Source: Clostridioides mangenotii TR (GTDB lineage: Bacteria > Bacillota > Clostridia > Peptostreptococcales > Peptostreptococcaceae). Taken from it: a DNA stretch of 64,000 nt. Below the pieces are notes generated by a model. That model worked only from the letters and a program-made list of their open reading frames with translations, had not been told where the DNA came from and did no database searches. This document shows positions 27,500 through 38,317 of this stretch, piece after piece (within the stretch, counting starts at the first letter, position 1; each line of letters opens with the position of its first letter). A program made the position numbers and the translations under genes. Where the stretch lies: NCBI RefSeq assembly GCF_000498755.1, contig NZ_AXUS01000004.1:101711-165710 (forward strand), given 5' to 3'.

Positions 27500-29602
27500 T
27501 TATTTTTGAGGCTTTGGAAGTAAAACTTTTCTAGATAAGTTTACTCTACCTTTTTCATCTATCTCAGTTACTTTAACTTCTACTTCATCTCCAATATTTA
27601 AAACATCTTCAACTTTAGCAACTCTCTCATGAGCTATATGAGAAATATGAAGTAACCCTTCTTTTCCTGGAAGTATCTCTATAAAGGCACCGAAGTTCAT
27701 TATTCTACTTACTTTACCTTTATAAACCTGTCCAACTTCTGGCTCCACAACTATATTGTTTATTAACTCTTGGGCTTTAGCTATCATTTCAGCATCTATT
27801 CCTGAGATGAATACTTCACCTGTTTGCTCTATGTCTATTTTAACTCCAGTTTCGTCTATTATCTTAGTTATAACTTTTCCACCTGGTCCTATTACGTCTC
27901 TGATTTTGTCTGGATCTATCATCATCTTAACGATCTTAGGAGCGTATGGAGATAATTCTGATTTTGGAGCTGATATCGTCTTTCTCATTTCGTTTAGTAT
28001 ATGAATTCTACCTTCTTTAGCTTGAGCTAAAGCTCTTCTAAGAACTTCTTCATCTATACCAGCGATTTTTATGTCCATTTGTATAGCTGTAACTCCATGC
28101 TCTGTACCCGCAACCTTGAAGTCCATATCTCCTAGGTGGTCTTCCATACCTTGTATATCAGAAAGTACTGCTACTTTACCATCTTGTTTGATAAGACCCA
28201 TAGCTATACCTGCAACCATATCTTTTATAGGTACACCGGCATCAAGAAGTGATAGTGTAGATCCACAAACACTCGCTTGAGATGTAGATCCATTTGAACT
28301 AAGTACTTCTGATACTAATCTTATTGCATATGGGAAATCTTCTTTTGAAGGTATAACTGGAACTAATGCTCTTTCTGCTAAAGCACCGTGACCAATCTCT
28401 CTTCTACCTGGACCTCTAGAAGGTCTTGCTTCACCAACACTGTAAGCTGGGAAGTTGTAATGGTGCATGTATCTTTTGTTTTCTTCTTCATCTAGTCCAT
28501 CAAGTTTTTGAACATCACCTAACGCACCTAGTGTTGCAATATTTAATACTTGAGTTTGACCTCTTGTAAATATAGCTGAACCATGAGTTCTTGGAACCAT
28601 TCCAATTTCTGACCATATAGGTCTTATCTCTTCTGGTTTTCTGTTATCTGGTCTAAGGTTATCGTGTACTATAGACTTTCTTACTTCTTCTTTTATTATG
28701 CTTTGTAGAACTTCTTCTATATCGCTTTGGAAATCTTCGAAGTCTTCTATTTTCTCTGCAAAATGACCTAGAGTTTCTTCTTTAACTAAGTCCATCTTCT
28801 CTTGTCTTTCCATCTTTTCAACTGTTTTTACTGCTGCACTCATCTTGTCAGTTGCAAAGTCTCTAACAGCTTTATCTATGTCTTCATTTACACAGTGTAA
28901 TTCTATATCTAATTTTTCTTTACCTACTTCTGCTACTATACCTTCTATAAACTCAACAACTTTTTTGATTTCAGTATGAGCAAATAGTATAGCTTGTAAC
29001 ATAACATCGTCTGGAACTTCATCAGCACCAGCTTCAACCATCATTATCGCATCTTTAGTACCAGAGACAACTAGATGCATACTGCTCTTTTCTCTTTGCT
29101 CTACGTTAGGATTTACAACAAAAGCTCCATCAACAAGCCCTACACAAACTGATCCTGTTGGTCCGTTGAAAGGTATCTCAGATATTGATAATGATATTGA
29201 TGATCCTATCATAGCCATAATGTCAGGTGTACAATCTTGGTCTACAGATAAAACTGTAGCAACAACCTGCACATCATTTCTAAACCCATTTGGGAATAAT
29301 GGTCTTATAGGTCTATCAATTAATCTAGAAGTAAGTACAGCCTTTTCAGAAGGTTTTCCCTCTCTCTTTAAAAATCCTCCAGGTATTTTACCTACAGAAT
29401 ATAACTTTTCTTCAAAATCCACACTTAGTGGGAAGAAATCTATCCCAGCTCTTGGTTTAGATGATTTACTTGCATTCACCATTACCATACTGTCACCGTA
29501 TCTTACTATACAACTACCGCTTGATAGTTCACAAATCTTGCCTATTTCAACAGAAAGCTCTCTTCCTGCGAAATCCATTTTATAAATTTTATGTTCAAAC
29601 AT
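27500..29602 (-). CDS. pnp: Polynucleotide phosphorylase
   Basis: 700 aa, full length. Two RNase PH-like domains flank a helical linker (the second includes [14 protein letters not shown] and [12 protein letters not shown]). KH (about 555-615, [16 protein letters not shown]) and S1 (about 622-690, [15 protein letters not shown]) domains follow. The enzyme degrades RNA phosphorolytically from the 3' end. Its position upstream of the deacetylase/M16 block and downstream of rpsO matches Firmicute order, except that degV and the molybdate/tungstate operon are inserted around it. AGGAGG precedes the ATG. Confidence 0.97.
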   Translation of the reverse strand: MFEHKIYKMDFAGRELSVEIGKICELSSGSCIVRYGDSMVMVNASKSSKPRAGIDFFPLSVDFEEKLYSVGKIPGGFLKREGKPSEKAVLTSRLIDRPIRPLFPNGFRNDVQVVATVLSVDQDCTPDIMAMIGSSISLSISEIPFNGPTGSVCVGLVDGAFVVNPNVEQREKSSMHLVVSGTKDAIMMVEAGADEVPDDVMLQAILFAHTEIKKVVEFIEGIVAEVGKEKLDIELHCVNEDIDKAVRDFATDKMSAAVKTVEKMERQEKMDLVKEETLGHFAEKIEDFEDFQSDIEEVLQSIIKEEVRKSIVHDNLRPDNRKPEEIRPIWSEIGMVPRTHGSAIFTRGQTQVLNIATLGALGDVQKLDGLDEEENKRYMHHYNFPAYSVGEARPSRGPGRREIGHGALAERALVPVIPSKEDFPYAIRLVSEVLSSNGSTSQASVCGSTLSLLDAGVPIKDMVAGIAMGLIKQDGKVAVLSDIQGMEDHLGDMDFKVAGTEHGVTAIQMDIKIAGIDEEVLRRALAQAKEGRIHILNEMRKTISAPKSELSPYAPKIVKMMIDPDKIRDVIGPGGKVITKIIDETGVKIDIEQTGEVFISGIDAEMIAKAQELINNIVVEPEVGQVYKGKVSRIMNFGAFIEILPGKEGLLHISHIAHERVAKVEDVLNIGDEVEVKVTEIDEKGRVNLSRKVLLPKPQK

Positions 29603-29711
29603 TAATGCTTGTCCTCCTCTTATATAAAAACACGTTCATAGTCCTAAGTAATATATTATCAAAAATAGTATAATTAAACAATATAAATATACTTGTATAT
29701 CAATAAAACAC

Positions 29712-30557
29712 TTAATTTGAGCAACTTATAGCAAGTATATCCGGACCTGTATGAGAACAAATTGCAACTCCACCTCTTGTAAATAAAAGCCTTCTACAAT
29801 TTATTCTCTTCTTAACTTCTTCTTCTAATTTGTCTATATCCTCTATATTATCTCCACAACCAATAGTAAATATCATATTTTCTATATTTTTTCCTTCGCA
29901 AAGCTCTAAGATCATATCCACTAGTTTAGTTGCAACTTGCTTTGTACCTCTTACTTTATTTACAAGCTTAGCTTCTCCATCATCAAAGAAAAATATAGGT
30001 TTAATGTTTAACATATTTCCTACTAAAGCTGTTGTAATTGGTACTCTACCGCTTTTCTTTAAAAAATTTAGAGTGTAAGGCATAAATATTAGTCTAACAC
30101 TGCTATAAATTGTCTCTAATTCTTCAACTATCTCATGTACATCCATTCCGCTCTCAAGCAGTTCACATGCTTTAATTACATACTGTCCACTTCCTAGAGA
30201 TAAATTGCGTGTGTCAAACACATGTATCTTATCTTGATCTGTATCATTTTTAGCTAATGTTGCGCTTTGAAATGTTCCAGAGGTATTCGCTGCACCTGTC
30301 AGGCAAATAATTTCATAACCCTCTGCGATATACTTATCAAAAACCTCTTTAAATTCCATATATGTGGCTTGAGACGTTTTTGGTATAACATTTATTTTTT
30401 TTACCAAGTCGTAAAACTCTTGTTTATTTATATCAACGCCTTCTCTAAATTCCTTATCATCAACCATTATAGTAAGCGGAACTATTTCAATGTATTCTTT
30501 CTCCATTATTTCTTTTGGTATATCACACAGACTATCACAAACTAATTTTATCTTCAA
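29712..30557 (-). CDS. DegV-family fatty-acid-binding protein
   Basis: 281 aa from the TTG at 30557. The ATG at 30575 encodes its own AAGGAGGAG ribosome site, so the TTG 6 nt after that site is the better start. IKLVCDSLCDIPKE, TSQATYMEF, LTGAANTSGTFQSA and SLGSGQYV are family hallmarks. DegV/FakB proteins bind a fatty acid and present it to a fatty-acid kinase, which feeds exogenous acids into phospholipids. No FakA partner is in the window, so the ligand is an inference. Confidence 0.85.
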   Translation of the reverse strand: MKIKLVCDSLCDIPKEIMEKEYIEIVPLTIMVDDKEFREGVDINKQEFYDLVKKINVIPKTSQATYMEFKEVFDKYIAEGYEIICLTGAANTSGTFQSATLAKNDTDQDKIHVFDTRNLSLGSGQYVIKACELLESGMDVHEIVEELETIYSSVRLIFMPYTLNFLKKSGRVPITTALVGNMLNIKPIFFFDDGEAKLVNKVRGTKQVATKLVDMILELCEGKNIENMIFTIGCGDNIEDIDKLEEEVKKRINCRRLLFTRGGVAICSHTGPDILAISCSN

Positions 30558-30743
30558 AATAATCTCCTCCTTCATATAATAAAATTTCTATATAAGTTAT
30601 GTTATTCCTCTATAAGTTCAATATGTACGAATTTCTATTAATAAATACTAAATAATTTAAATATTGTATACGACTTATACACTATACCTCTTAAAAATCG
30701 GAAATTACTTAAAATATGTAGATATTTTGGATTTCGATAAAAA

Positions 30744-30777
30744 TTACAAAAAAGCAGGTATCTTAAATACCTGCTTT
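30744..30777 (-). terminator. rpsO terminator
   Basis: Minus-strand stem AAAGCAGGTAT/ATACCTGCTTT (30751-30777) runs into six or more T. Confidence 0.9.
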
Positions 30778-30791
30778 AATATAGAAATAAA

Positions 30792-31046
30792 TTACTTTCT
30801 TAATCCTAATTTTGCTATTAATGCTCTGTATCCTTCAAGATCTTTTTCTTTTAGGTAAGCTAATAAATTTCTTCTTCTACCAACCATTTTAAGAAGTCCT
30901 CTTCTTGAGTGGTGATCTTTTTTATGAATCTTTAAATGCTCGTTTAATTCATTGATTCTAGTAGTTAATAAAGCTATTTGTACTTCTGGAGAACCTGTGT
31001 CTCCTTCTTTTCTTGCATATTCATTTATGATTACTTCTTTGTTCAT
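30792..31046 (-). CDS. rpsO: 30S ribosomal protein S15
   Basis: 84 aa from the ATG at 31046, preceded by GGAGGT 8 nt upstream; an upstream in-frame start at 31091 would add 15 unrelated residues. [37 protein letters not shown] and the C-terminal LIAKLGLRK are typical S15. It binds the central domain of 16S rRNA and the family often represses its own mRNA through a leader structure. It has its own promoter and terminator here. Confidence 0.97.
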   Translation of the reverse strand: MNKEVIINEYARKEGDTGSPEVQIALLTTRINELNEHLKIHKKDHHSRRGLLKMVGRRRNLLAYLKEKDLEGYRALIAKLGLRK

Positions 31047-31136
31047 TTGTAAAACCTCCATTATATTTAATAATCGCCAAATACTAAGCATTGATTGGAG
31101 TATTCAAATGCCGAGTAATGGTTATTTTCCTAAACT

Positions 31137-31165
31137 ATTTTAACATAAATTATTTTATTTTGCAA
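31137..31165 (-). promoter_or_regulatory. rpsO promoter and short structured leader
   Basis: Minus strand TTGCAA (31160-31165), 17-bp spacer, TAAAAT (31137-31142); the -35 lies inside the ribF 3' end. The leader (about 31047-31130) contains an AATACT/AGTATT stem that could belong to an S15 autoregulatory structure. Confidence 0.6.
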
Positions 31166-32079
31166 ACATAGTTTCTCTTAACGTAATCTACGTCCTTAGC
31201 AAGTTGATTTTTAAGACCTTCTAAACCGTCAAATTTTATTTCATCTCTTATCTTTTCCAAAAATTCAACTTCTATAACTTTTCCATATATATCTTTATCA
31301 AAGTCTATTATATTGGTCTCTAGAGATAAGCTCTTTCCATTTACAGTAGGATTATATCCCACATTAGTCGCTCCAAAATACAACTCTTTATCTATATTTA
31401 CTATTGATGCGTATATTCCAATGTCTGGCGTAAGCATACCTTTGTCCTTGCTTATATTTGCAGTTGGAAATCCGATGGTTCTTCCTAACTTTTTTGAATG
31501 GATTACTTCCCCACTCATTTTATAGTTTCTGCCAAGGTATTCTTTTATTTCTTCTACTCTGCCACTTGATACTAGCTCTCTGATATATGTACTACTTATC
31601 CTTTTGCCCCTTATCATAATTGGCTCTACAATTTCTACATCGAATTTGTATTTATCCTGTACACTCTGTAAAAACTTAGAGTTTCCCATTTTTTCTTTTG
31701 CAAAACTAAAGTCATGGCCTATAATAATAAACTTAGCATGCAGCTTGTCTACTAAAATATCCTCTACAAATGCAGTCGGATCTACAGTAGTCATATAATT
31801 GTCAAATGGAACAATTACAGCTACATCTACGCCCATAGACTCAAAAATTTTGAGTTTATCCTCGTTGCTAATTATATTTTTTACAGCATCTGGCTTAAAA
31901 AAGTTTACTGGGTGATTTTTAAAAGTAAAAACAACACTCTTTACGCCGTTTTCTTTGGCGGCTTTTACAGTCTTATTTATCAAAACTTGATGCCCTTTAT
32001 GTACTCCATCGAAATTCCCTATGGTTACAGCACTGTGTGAAATATCTTTAATTTTATCTAATGATTTAATAATTTCCAT
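31150..32079 (-). CDS. ribF: Bifunctional riboflavin kinase / FAD synthetase
   Basis: 309 aa from the ATG at 32079 (GAGGA site 7-8 nt upstream); a longer frame to 32124 runs into truB and is less likely. The N-terminal adenylyltransferase domain has GNFDGVHKGH, and the C-terminal kinase domain has GRTIGFPTANI. It converts riboflavin to FMN and then FAD. It follows truB closely, the standard rbfA-truB-ribF-rpsO order. Confidence 0.95.
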   Translation of the reverse strand: MEIIKSLDKIKDISHSAVTIGNFDGVHKGHQVLINKTVKAAKENGVKSVVFTFKNHPVNFFKPDAVKNIISNEDKLKIFESMGVDVAVIVPFDNYMTTVDPTAFVEDILVDKLHAKFIIIGHDFSFAKEKMGNSKFLQSVQDKYKFDVEIVEPIMIRGKRISSTYIRELVSSGRVEEIKEYLGRNYKMSGEVIHSKKLGRTIGFPTANISKDKGMLTPDIGIYASIVNIDKELYFGATNVGYNPTVNGKSLSLETNIIDFDKDIYGKVIEVEFLEKIRDEIKFDGLEGLKNQLAKDVDYVKRNYVCKIK

Positions 32080-32104
32080 ATAAATATCCTCGTCAAAATA
32101 TAGT

Positions 32105-33016
32105 CTACACAAACATTTTAACACTTTTAACTGTAGTTATGTTATTACTTTTAGTCAATTTCCCAATTCCTATAAACTCATCTTTGCTATAAACCCTTAC
32201 AAATTCATCATTATCTCTGTAGTCTGATTTTAAAAATCTTCTCTCATCAATAGCGCCGCCATTTGTATAGTATTTTAAGGCATTGTCGTTTAACAAAATA
32301 TATTTATACTCTCTAAGTACAAAGTCTACATCTCCATCTTTAAGAAAATCCTCAAGGGATCCATCTTTAAATTTGGAATCTAATTCTTCAAGTGTAATTG
32401 AATCTTCTAACTTGAACATTCCTGAAGAAGTCCTTATAAGCAGAGACATATGGGCTCCACACCCCAGCTCTTCACCTACATCATGGCATATACTTCTAAC
32501 GTATGTACCCTTTGAACACTCTACTTTAAACACAACTTTATTACTTATAAATCTAAGAATTTCTATATTTTTTATATTTACTTTTCTAGATTTTAGTACG
32601 ATCTCATCTTCTCTACCACTTCTGACTAAATCGCACATTCTCTTTCCATTTATCTTTAAAGCCGAATAAACTGGGGGAAATTGTTCTATTTCACCCCTCT
32701 GTTTATCAAAGGCTTTTTCTATATCTTCTATATCATATTTTATATTATCTGATCTATTTAAAATAGCTCCAGATGAATCATAAGTGTCTGTACTTATTCC
32801 TAAAGTCATCTCACAAAAGTATTCTTTATCTTTACTTAGTATAAATTCACTTATCTTTGTTGCTTTCCCTACACATATAGGAAGTACTCCTGATGCATCT
32901 GGATCAAGTGTTCCTGTATGACCAACTTTTTTAGTGTTCAAAATCTTTCTAACTGCACTTACAACATCATGAGATGTCATACCAGTTGGTTTTAGAATAT
33001 TAATAACTTTATTCAT
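32105..33016 (-). CDS. truB: tRNA pseudouridine-55 synthase
   Basis: 303 aa from the ATG at 33016, with AAGGTGAG upstream; the alternative GTG at 33025 lies within that site. KPTGMTSHDVV and GHTGTLDPDASGVLPICVGKATK, which contains the catalytic Asp, are intact. It makes pseudouridine in the T-loop of tRNAs. The start overlaps the nrnA stop by 8 bp, so translation is coupled. A C-terminal PUA-like segment follows (about 225-303). Confidence 0.96.
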   Translation of the reverse strand: MNKVINILKPTGMTSHDVVSAVRKILNTKKVGHTGTLDPDASGVLPICVGKATKISEFILSKDKEYFCEMTLGISTDTYDSSGAILNRSDNIKYDIEDIEKAFDKQRGEIEQFPPVYSALKINGKRMCDLVRSGREDEIVLKSRKVNIKNIEILRFISNKVVFKVECSKGTYVRSICHDVGEELGCGAHMSLLIRTSSGMFKLEDSITLEELDSKFKDGSLEDFLKDGDVDFVLREYKYILLNDNALKYYTNGGAIDERRFLKSDYRDNDEFVRVYSKDEFIGIGKLTKSNNITTVKSVKMFV

Positions 33017-34001
33017 TAATCTCACCTTGTAATATATTTAAAACTACATCTAATACTTTCTTTTTAGCAACATCTACAGAGTCTGCTATAGTACATCCGG
33101 CAGCTCTTGTATGACCTCCGCCTCCAAATACTTGTGCAATTTTGCTAACGTCTGTATTGTTTTTAGATCTCAAACTTACTTTAACTTCATTTTCATTTCT
33201 CTGCTTAAATAAAATACCTATATTTATACCTTTAATATCTCTAGTGTAAGTAGTTATTCCATCGACATCATTGTAACTGATATCATTTTTATCCAGCATA
33301 TCCTTAGTCAAGGTTATACATGCAACTTCTGAACCGTACACTTCTAATGTATTTAGAGCTTCACCTAACAACTTATAGTAGTTAAATGAATTACTTTGAA
33401 ATACATTGATTATTATATCTTCTTTTTTCGCACCCATCATTAGAAGGTTTCTAGCCACTTCAAAGCTCTCTTCATCTGCATTTGTATAGGAGAAGTTACC
33501 TGTATCTGTAACTATACCTGTATAGAGTGCTGTAGCAATTTTCTCATCTATAAGATTGACTCCGTTTAGTTTTTTATATCTACTTAAAAGTCTATATACA
33601 AGCTCACATGTAGATGAAGCCTCAGTATCTATAAAGTTTATATCGCCATATCCATTGTTGCTTGCATGATGGTCAATAGTAACAAGTACTTTCGTACCGT
33701 CAATTAAAGTTTTATCTATACATATTCTATTTTTGTCTCCACAGTCTAATGTAATTACTACATAGTCAGTTTGACTAAAGTCCTGTGAACTAAGTTTTTC
33801 TACTCCATCAACTAAAAAATTCATATTTAGAGGAATAGTATCATCAAGCACATAAAATACTTTTTTACCTAGTTTTTTTAAAGCATAGAAAGTAGCCAGT
33901 GTAGACCCCAGATTGTCTCCATCTGGGCTGACATGTGATGTTACAAGAAAAGTTTCATTTTCTTTTATACACTTTAGTATATTGTCTATACTATTTGTCA
34001 T
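33009..34001 (-). CDS. nrnA: DHH-family oligoribonuclease / pAp phosphatase
   Basis: 330 aa. DHH motifs are present: SHVSPDGDNLGS, TLDCGD, IDHHASN, and the DHHA1 domain GGGGHTRAAGC near the C-terminus. NrnA removes nucleotides from very short RNAs and dephosphorylates 3'-phosphoadenosine 5'-phosphate. It lies between rbfA and truB and overlaps both, which is a common Firmicute arrangement. Confidence 0.93.
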   Translation of the reverse strand: MTNSIDNILKCIKENETFLVTSHVSPDGDNLGSTLATFYALKKLGKKVFYVLDDTIPLNMNFLVDGVEKLSSQDFSQTDYVVITLDCGDKNRICIDKTLIDGTKVLVTIDHHASNNGYGDINFIDTEASSTCELVYRLLSRYKKLNGVNLIDEKIATALYTGIVTDTGNFSYTNADEESFEVARNLLMMGAKKEDIIINVFQSNSFNYYKLLGEALNTLEVYGSEVACITLTKDMLDKNDISYNDVDGITTYTRDIKGINIGILFKQRNENEVKVSLRSKNNTDVSKIAQVFGGGGHTRAAGCTIADSVDVAKKKVLDVVLNILQGEINE

Positions 34002-34371
34002 CGTCTTCTACCTCTTCTTTATCTGAGCTTTTTTTATTTACACTATTTATAAGTTTTTCCATGTACATTCCTCTCTCTAAAGAGTCGTCAAACTTAAATA
34101 TTATCTCTGGAATGTATCTAAGTTTTATACTTTTACCTAATTCTCTTCTTAAATATCCGCCTGCACTTTTAAGTCCCAAAAGAGTCGAATGTTGATCTCC
34201 TCCAAGTATACTTACATAAACATAAGCGTATCTAAGGTCGTTTGTAACCTCTACATCTGTTACACTTACCATAGAATTTATACGTGGATCTTTTACTCCA
34301 CTTATCAACATTGTGCTTACAACTTTTCTTATTTCTTCAGCTATTCTAGCTGTTCTATTGTATGATGCCAT
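33991..34371 (-). CDS. rbfA: Ribosome-binding factor A
   Basis: 126 aa. NRTARIAEEIRKVVS, GVKDPRI and the type-II KH-like fold are typical. RbfA assists 16S rRNA 5'-end maturation and 30S assembly, especially in the cold. The C-terminal tail is acidic and lysine-rich. An AAGAAGG site precedes the ATG, and the stop overlaps nrnA by 11 bp. Confidence 0.95.
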   Translation of the reverse strand: MASYNRTARIAEEIRKVVSTMLISGVKDPRINSMVSVTDVEVTNDLRYAYVYVSILGGDQHSTLLGLKSAGGYLRRELGKSIKLRYIPEIIFKFDDSLERGMYMEKLINSVNKKSSDKEEVEDDDK

Positions 34372-34487
34372 GCTATCAACCTTCTTTATACAAAATTTGG
34401 CCTATAACTATTAATACTGATTGTATAATTTTTAAAATTACTTCTCTAACCTTAAATTATCCGATGATATTTTAGGTATTTAATATC

Positions 34488-36422
34488 TTATAATTTTCTC
34501 TGTACTTCTTTAGTTATATACGCCTCTATAATATCGCCTTCTTTAAGATCATTATAGTTGACAATACTAATACCACATTCATACCCAGTATTAACTTCTT
34601 TAACATCATCTTTAAATCTCTTAAGTGCAGCGATTTCACCTTCATGAATTATAATACTATCTCTTACTATTCTAACCTTACAATTTCTAAATATCTTACC
34701 AGAAGTTACATAACATCCGCAAACTGTACCGATTCCAGATATTTTGTATATTTCTCTGATTTCAACTTTACCAGTTTCTTCATCAACGTACTCTGGGTCT
34801 AACATACCAGTCATTGCTTGTTGTATATCCTCAATAGCTTTATAGATTATAGTGTAAGTTCTCACATCTACTTTTTCTTTTTGTGCTAATGATTCAGCCC
34901 CTGGAACTGGTCTTACGTTAAATCCTATGATTATCGCATTAGATGCAGCTGCAAGTAGTACATCTGACTCTGTTACAGCTCCTGCTCCACCGTGAATAAC
35001 TTGAACTTGGACTTCTTCATTTGAAAGTTTTTCTAGTGATTGCTTAACAGCTTGTACAGAACCTTGTACGTCTGCTTTTATAACTATGTTAAGGTCTTTT
35101 ACATTTCCTTCGTTCATTTGTTCAAATAGTGCATCTAGAGATAATCTTTGAGAAGATTTCATTTGCTCGTCTCTTTGCATTTGTCTTCTTCTATCAGCGA
35201 CGCTTCTAGCTATTTTATCAGTTGGAACCTCAACGAATTGATCTCCACCTTGTGGAACTTCAGAAAGTCCTAATATTTCAACTGCTGTAGATGGTCCAGC
35301 CACTTTTACTCTCTTACCTTTTGAGTTTATCATAGCTCTTACTTTACCACTTGCAGCTCCTGCAACTATTGGATCTCCTACTTCAAGAGTACCTCCTTGA
35401 ACAAGTACAGTTGCAACTGGTCCTCTACCTTTATCTAACTCTGCCTCTATTACTGTTCCAACAGCTCTCTTATCAGGGTTTGCTCTCAATTCTTCAACTT
35501 CTGCAACTAAAAGAACCATCTCAAGTAGAGTGTCTATTCCTTCTCTCTTTTTAGCTGAAACTGGTACTGATATAACTTCTCCACCCCAGTCTTCAACTAG
35601 TAAACCTTGGTCAGCAAGCTCTTGTTTCACTTTGTCAGGGTTTGCTTCTGGTTTATCTATTTTGTTTATTGCTACTATTAGCGGAACTCCAGCAGCCTTA
35701 GTATGGTTTATTGCTTCAACAGTTTGAGGCATTATACCATCATCTGCAGCAACTACTAGTATCGCTATATCTGTAACCTGAGCCCCTCTAGCTCTCATTG
35801 AAGTGAAGGCCTCATGTCCAGGTGTATCTAAGAATACTATCTTTTGACCATTTACCATTACTTCAGAGGCACCTATATGTTGAGTTATTCCACCTGCTTC
35901 TGCCGATATAAAATTCGATTCTCTTATAGCATCAAGTAGAGAAGTCTTACCGTGGTCAACATGACCCATAACTGTAACTACTGGTGGTCTAGGTTTTAAA
36001 TCTTCCTCTTTATCTTCTTCTATTTGCATTAATTCTTCTATTTCTTGAACTTCTTTCTCATCGTTTTCTGACTGAATTAATTCAAATCCATACTCATTTA
36101 CTATTAAAGAAGCCATCTCAAAACTAATCTCTTGGTTTATTGTTGCCATTGTTCCCATTTTCATGAGTTTCATTATTATTTCTGAAGCTGGTTTATTTAA
36201 TTTCTCAGTTAAGTCCTTAACTGTTATTACACCTTCTACTACTATTTTATTTCCATTATCTTCGTCTTCTGACCCAAATAATTCCATAGCAAGCTCTAGG
36301 TTTTCATCTTCTAGAACATCATCTTTTACTACGTTTATATCTATTTCAGCGAGTTTTTTTATTAAATCCTCCGTAGATACATTTAAATTCTCTGCTACCT
36401 GGTATACTCTTGTTTTTGACAC
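34488..36422 (-). CDS. infB: Translation initiation factor IF-2
   Basis: 644 aa, a short IF-2 without the long basic linker. The N-terminal IF2_N repeats (about 1-55 and 60-110) precede the G domain with [21 protein letters not shown] and NKIDKPEA. Domains II-IV follow, ending in [17 protein letters not shown]. It positions initiator fMet-tRNA on the 30S subunit. The start is GTG with GGGGGTGAT upstream. It is part of the nusA-ylxR-ylxQ-infB-rbfA operon. Confidence 0.97.
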   Translation of the reverse strand: MSKTRVYQVAENLNVSTEDLIKKLAEIDINVVKDDVLEDENLELAMELFGSEDEDNGNKIVVEGVITVKDLTEKLNKPASEIIMKLMKMGTMATINQEISFEMASLIVNEYGFELIQSENDEKEVQEIEELMQIEEDKEEDLKPRPPVVTVMGHVDHGKTSLLDAIRESNFISAEAGGITQHIGASEVMVNGQKIVFLDTPGHEAFTSMRARGAQVTDIAILVVAADDGIMPQTVEAINHTKAAGVPLIVAINKIDKPEANPDKVKQELADQGLLVEDWGGEVISVPVSAKKREGIDTLLEMVLLVAEVEELRANPDKRAVGTVIEAELDKGRGPVATVLVQGGTLEVGDPIVAGAASGKVRAMINSKGKRVKVAGPSTAVEILGLSEVPQGGDQFVEVPTDKIARSVADRRRQMQRDEQMKSSQRLSLDALFEQMNEGNVKDLNIVIKADVQGSVQAVKQSLEKLSNEEVQVQVIHGGAGAVTESDVLLAAASNAIIIGFNVRPVPGAESLAQKEKVDVRTYTIIYKAIEDIQQAMTGMLDPEYVDEETGKVEIREIYKISGIGTVCGCYVTSGKIFRNCKVRIVRDSIIIHEGEIAALKRFKDDVKEVNTGYECGISIVNYNDLKEGDIIEAYITKEVQRKL

Positions 36423-36443
36423 AAGATCACCCCCTATTATATT

Positions 36444-36764
36444 TTAAACTTCCATTAATCGCTTAATACTATCTGCAAAACCTTCATCCTTTATTCCAAC
36501 TACGGCTCTAGGAGATTTTCCCATAGATAATCCCATATCGTTTTTAGTTAAACAGATTACATATGGTATATTTCTATATGATGACTTATCTTTGAATAGT
36601 TTTTGAGTGTTTTTTGAAGCATCTTCAGCTATTAAGACCAATTTAACTCTGCCTTTCTTTAATTCTAACAGAGTTGAATCATCTCCTGATACAACTTTTC
36701 CTGCTCTCATAGCAAGCCCTATAAATGAACAGACTTTTTTTGATTTATCTACATTATTTATCAT
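36444..36764 (-). CDS. ylxQ: L7Ae-family RNA-binding protein (YlxQ type)
   Basis: 106 aa. IGLAMRAGKVVSGDD, KLVLIAEDAS and the L7Ae/L30e/S12e/Gadd45 fold are visible. Members bind kink-turn RNA. It lies between ylxR and infB, the invariant Firmicute position, and starts within the last codons of ylxR (11-bp overlap). Confidence 0.9.
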   Translation of the reverse strand: MINNVDKSKKVCSFIGLAMRAGKVVSGDDSTLLELKKGRVKLVLIAEDASKNTQKLFKDKSSYRNIPYVICLTKNDMGLSMGKSPRAVVGIKDEGFADSIKRLMEV

Positions 36765-37029
36765 CGCTGTCTAACTCCGATAATATACTGTCATAAACTT
36801 CGTCTGGAATCTCCATTTTGAAAGCCTTGTTTAAAGCTTTGCTTTTAATAGCTTTTTTTATACATTCTTCACTTTTACAAATATAAGCTCCTCTTCCATT
36901 AGCCTTCAAAGTTTTATCCACAAAGATTTCTCCATCTTTGTTTTTAACTATTCTCATAAGCTCTTTTTTAGAATCTCTATCTTGACATGAGATACATTTT
37001 CTTTGAGGCACTTTCTTTACCTTTTTCAA
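36754..37029 (-). CDS. rnpM: YlxR/RnpM RNA-binding protein
   Basis: 91 aa. RKCISCQDRDSKKELMRIV and GRGAYICKSEECIKKA show the DUF448 fold with paired cysteines. The Bacillus homologue was reported to bind RNase P RNA and modulate its activity. It sits between nusA and ylxQ. AGGAGGGG precedes the ATG. Confidence 0.9.
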   Translation of the reverse strand: MKKVKKVPQRKCISCQDRDSKKELMRIVKNKDGEIFVDKTLKANGRGAYICKSEECIKKAIKSKALNKAFKMEIPDEVYDSILSELDSDDK

Positions 37030-37051
37030 AAATAACCCCTCCTTATTATCT

Positions 37052-38284
37052 CTAATCGTCTAAATTATCATCATCTATTTCATTTTCTTGAACTTCATCT
37101 ATCTCATTCTCTTGAACTTTATATAGCTCATCAGTATCTACTGCTTCGTTTGCATCTTCAAAAATCATTGCTTCATCTAATTTGTCCTCATCTTCAACAT
37201 TTTCAGATAAAACTTCTTCTTTTTTAGTTGCTGCTGCCAGCATCTCCTCTTCAGATTGAGATTCACTCTTTATATCTATCTTCCAGTTAGTAAGTTTAGC
37301 TGCAAGTCTCGCATTTTGTCCCTCTTTACCTATGGCTAATGATAATTGATAGTCTGGAACAATTACTAGAGCTGATTTCTCTGCCTCGTTTACAACAACT
37401 TTAACTACTTTAGATGGACTAAGTGATGCTGATATAAATGATGCTGGATCTTCGTCGTACTTGATTATATCTATTTTCTCATCGCCAAGTTCGTCTACTA
37501 TGTTTTTTACTCTAAGTCCTTTTGGACCAACACATGCTCCAATTGGATCTATCTTTTCATCAATAGATCTAACAGCCATCTTAGTTCTAGATCCAGCTTC
37601 CCTAGCTACTGATTTTATTTGAACAATTCCTTCGTATATTTCAGGTACTTCTTCTTCAAATAATCTCTTAACAAGTCCTGGATGACTTCTAGACACAACA
37701 ATTTGTGGCCCTTTATTAGTTTTCTTAACTTCTAATATAAAGAACTTCATTTTTTGTCCTGCTTTATAGAACTCTTGAGGTATTTGCTCACTTTGAGTCA
37801 TAACACCTTCTATTCTTCCTAAGTTTACATGAACAACGTTTTTGTTTGCTCTTGCAACTTCTCCTGTTACTATTTCATTTTCTTTTTCTATAAATTCATT
37901 GTATACTATTTCTCTTTCAGCTTCTCTTATTCTTTGAACTACTACTTGCTTAGCTGTCTGAGCTGCTATTCTTCCAAAGTCTCTAGGAGTAACTTCATTT
38001 TCTATTATATCCCCTAGTTCATAGTTAGGATTTATCTTTCTTGCATCTTCTATATCGATTTCTAGAAAAGCATCGTATAAGTCAGATTCATCCACTATAG
38101 TTCTCTGAGAAAAAACTCTTATTCCATTTTCTTTGTCAAACTCTACTCTAACATTTTGAGCTGATCCAAAGTTCTTTTTGTATGCAGTTAAAACCGCTTG
38201 CTCAATAGTGTCAATTAATATGTCTCTGTCTACTCCTCTATCAACTACTAATTCATCCAATGCTTCCATAAACTCGTGATTCAT
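37052..38284 (-). CDS. nusA: Transcription termination/antitermination factor NusA
   Basis: 410 aa from the ATG at 38284, with GGAGG about 11 nt upstream; a start at 38302 would swallow that site. An N-terminal RNA-polymerase-binding domain (about 1-125), S1 (about 130-200) and two KH domains (IGACVGPKGLRV, AIGKEGQNARLAA) are followed by an acidic tail. The tail holds two copies of an ENEIDEVQ-like repeat (about 395-405), unusual but harmless. Confidence 0.95.
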   Translation of the reverse strand: MNHEFMEALDELVVDRGVDRDILIDTIEQAVLTAYKKNFGSAQNVRVEFDKENGIRVFSQRTIVDESDLYDAFLEIDIEDARKINPNYELGDIIENEVTPRDFGRIAAQTAKQVVVQRIREAEREIVYNEFIEKENEIVTGEVARANKNVVHVNLGRIEGVMTQSEQIPQEFYKAGQKMKFFILEVKKTNKGPQIVVSRSHPGLVKRLFEEEVPEIYEGIVQIKSVAREAGSRTKMAVRSIDEKIDPIGACVGPKGLRVKNIVDELGDEKIDIIKYDEDPASFISASLSPSKVVKVVVNEAEKSALVIVPDYQLSLAIGKEGQNARLAAKLTNWKIDIKSESQSEEEMLAAATKKEEVLSENVEDEDKLDEAMIFEDANEAVDTDELYKVQENEIDEVQENEIDDDNLDD

Positions 38285-38317
38285 TTTCCCATCTTCCTCC
38301 ATAGTTTTATTATAACT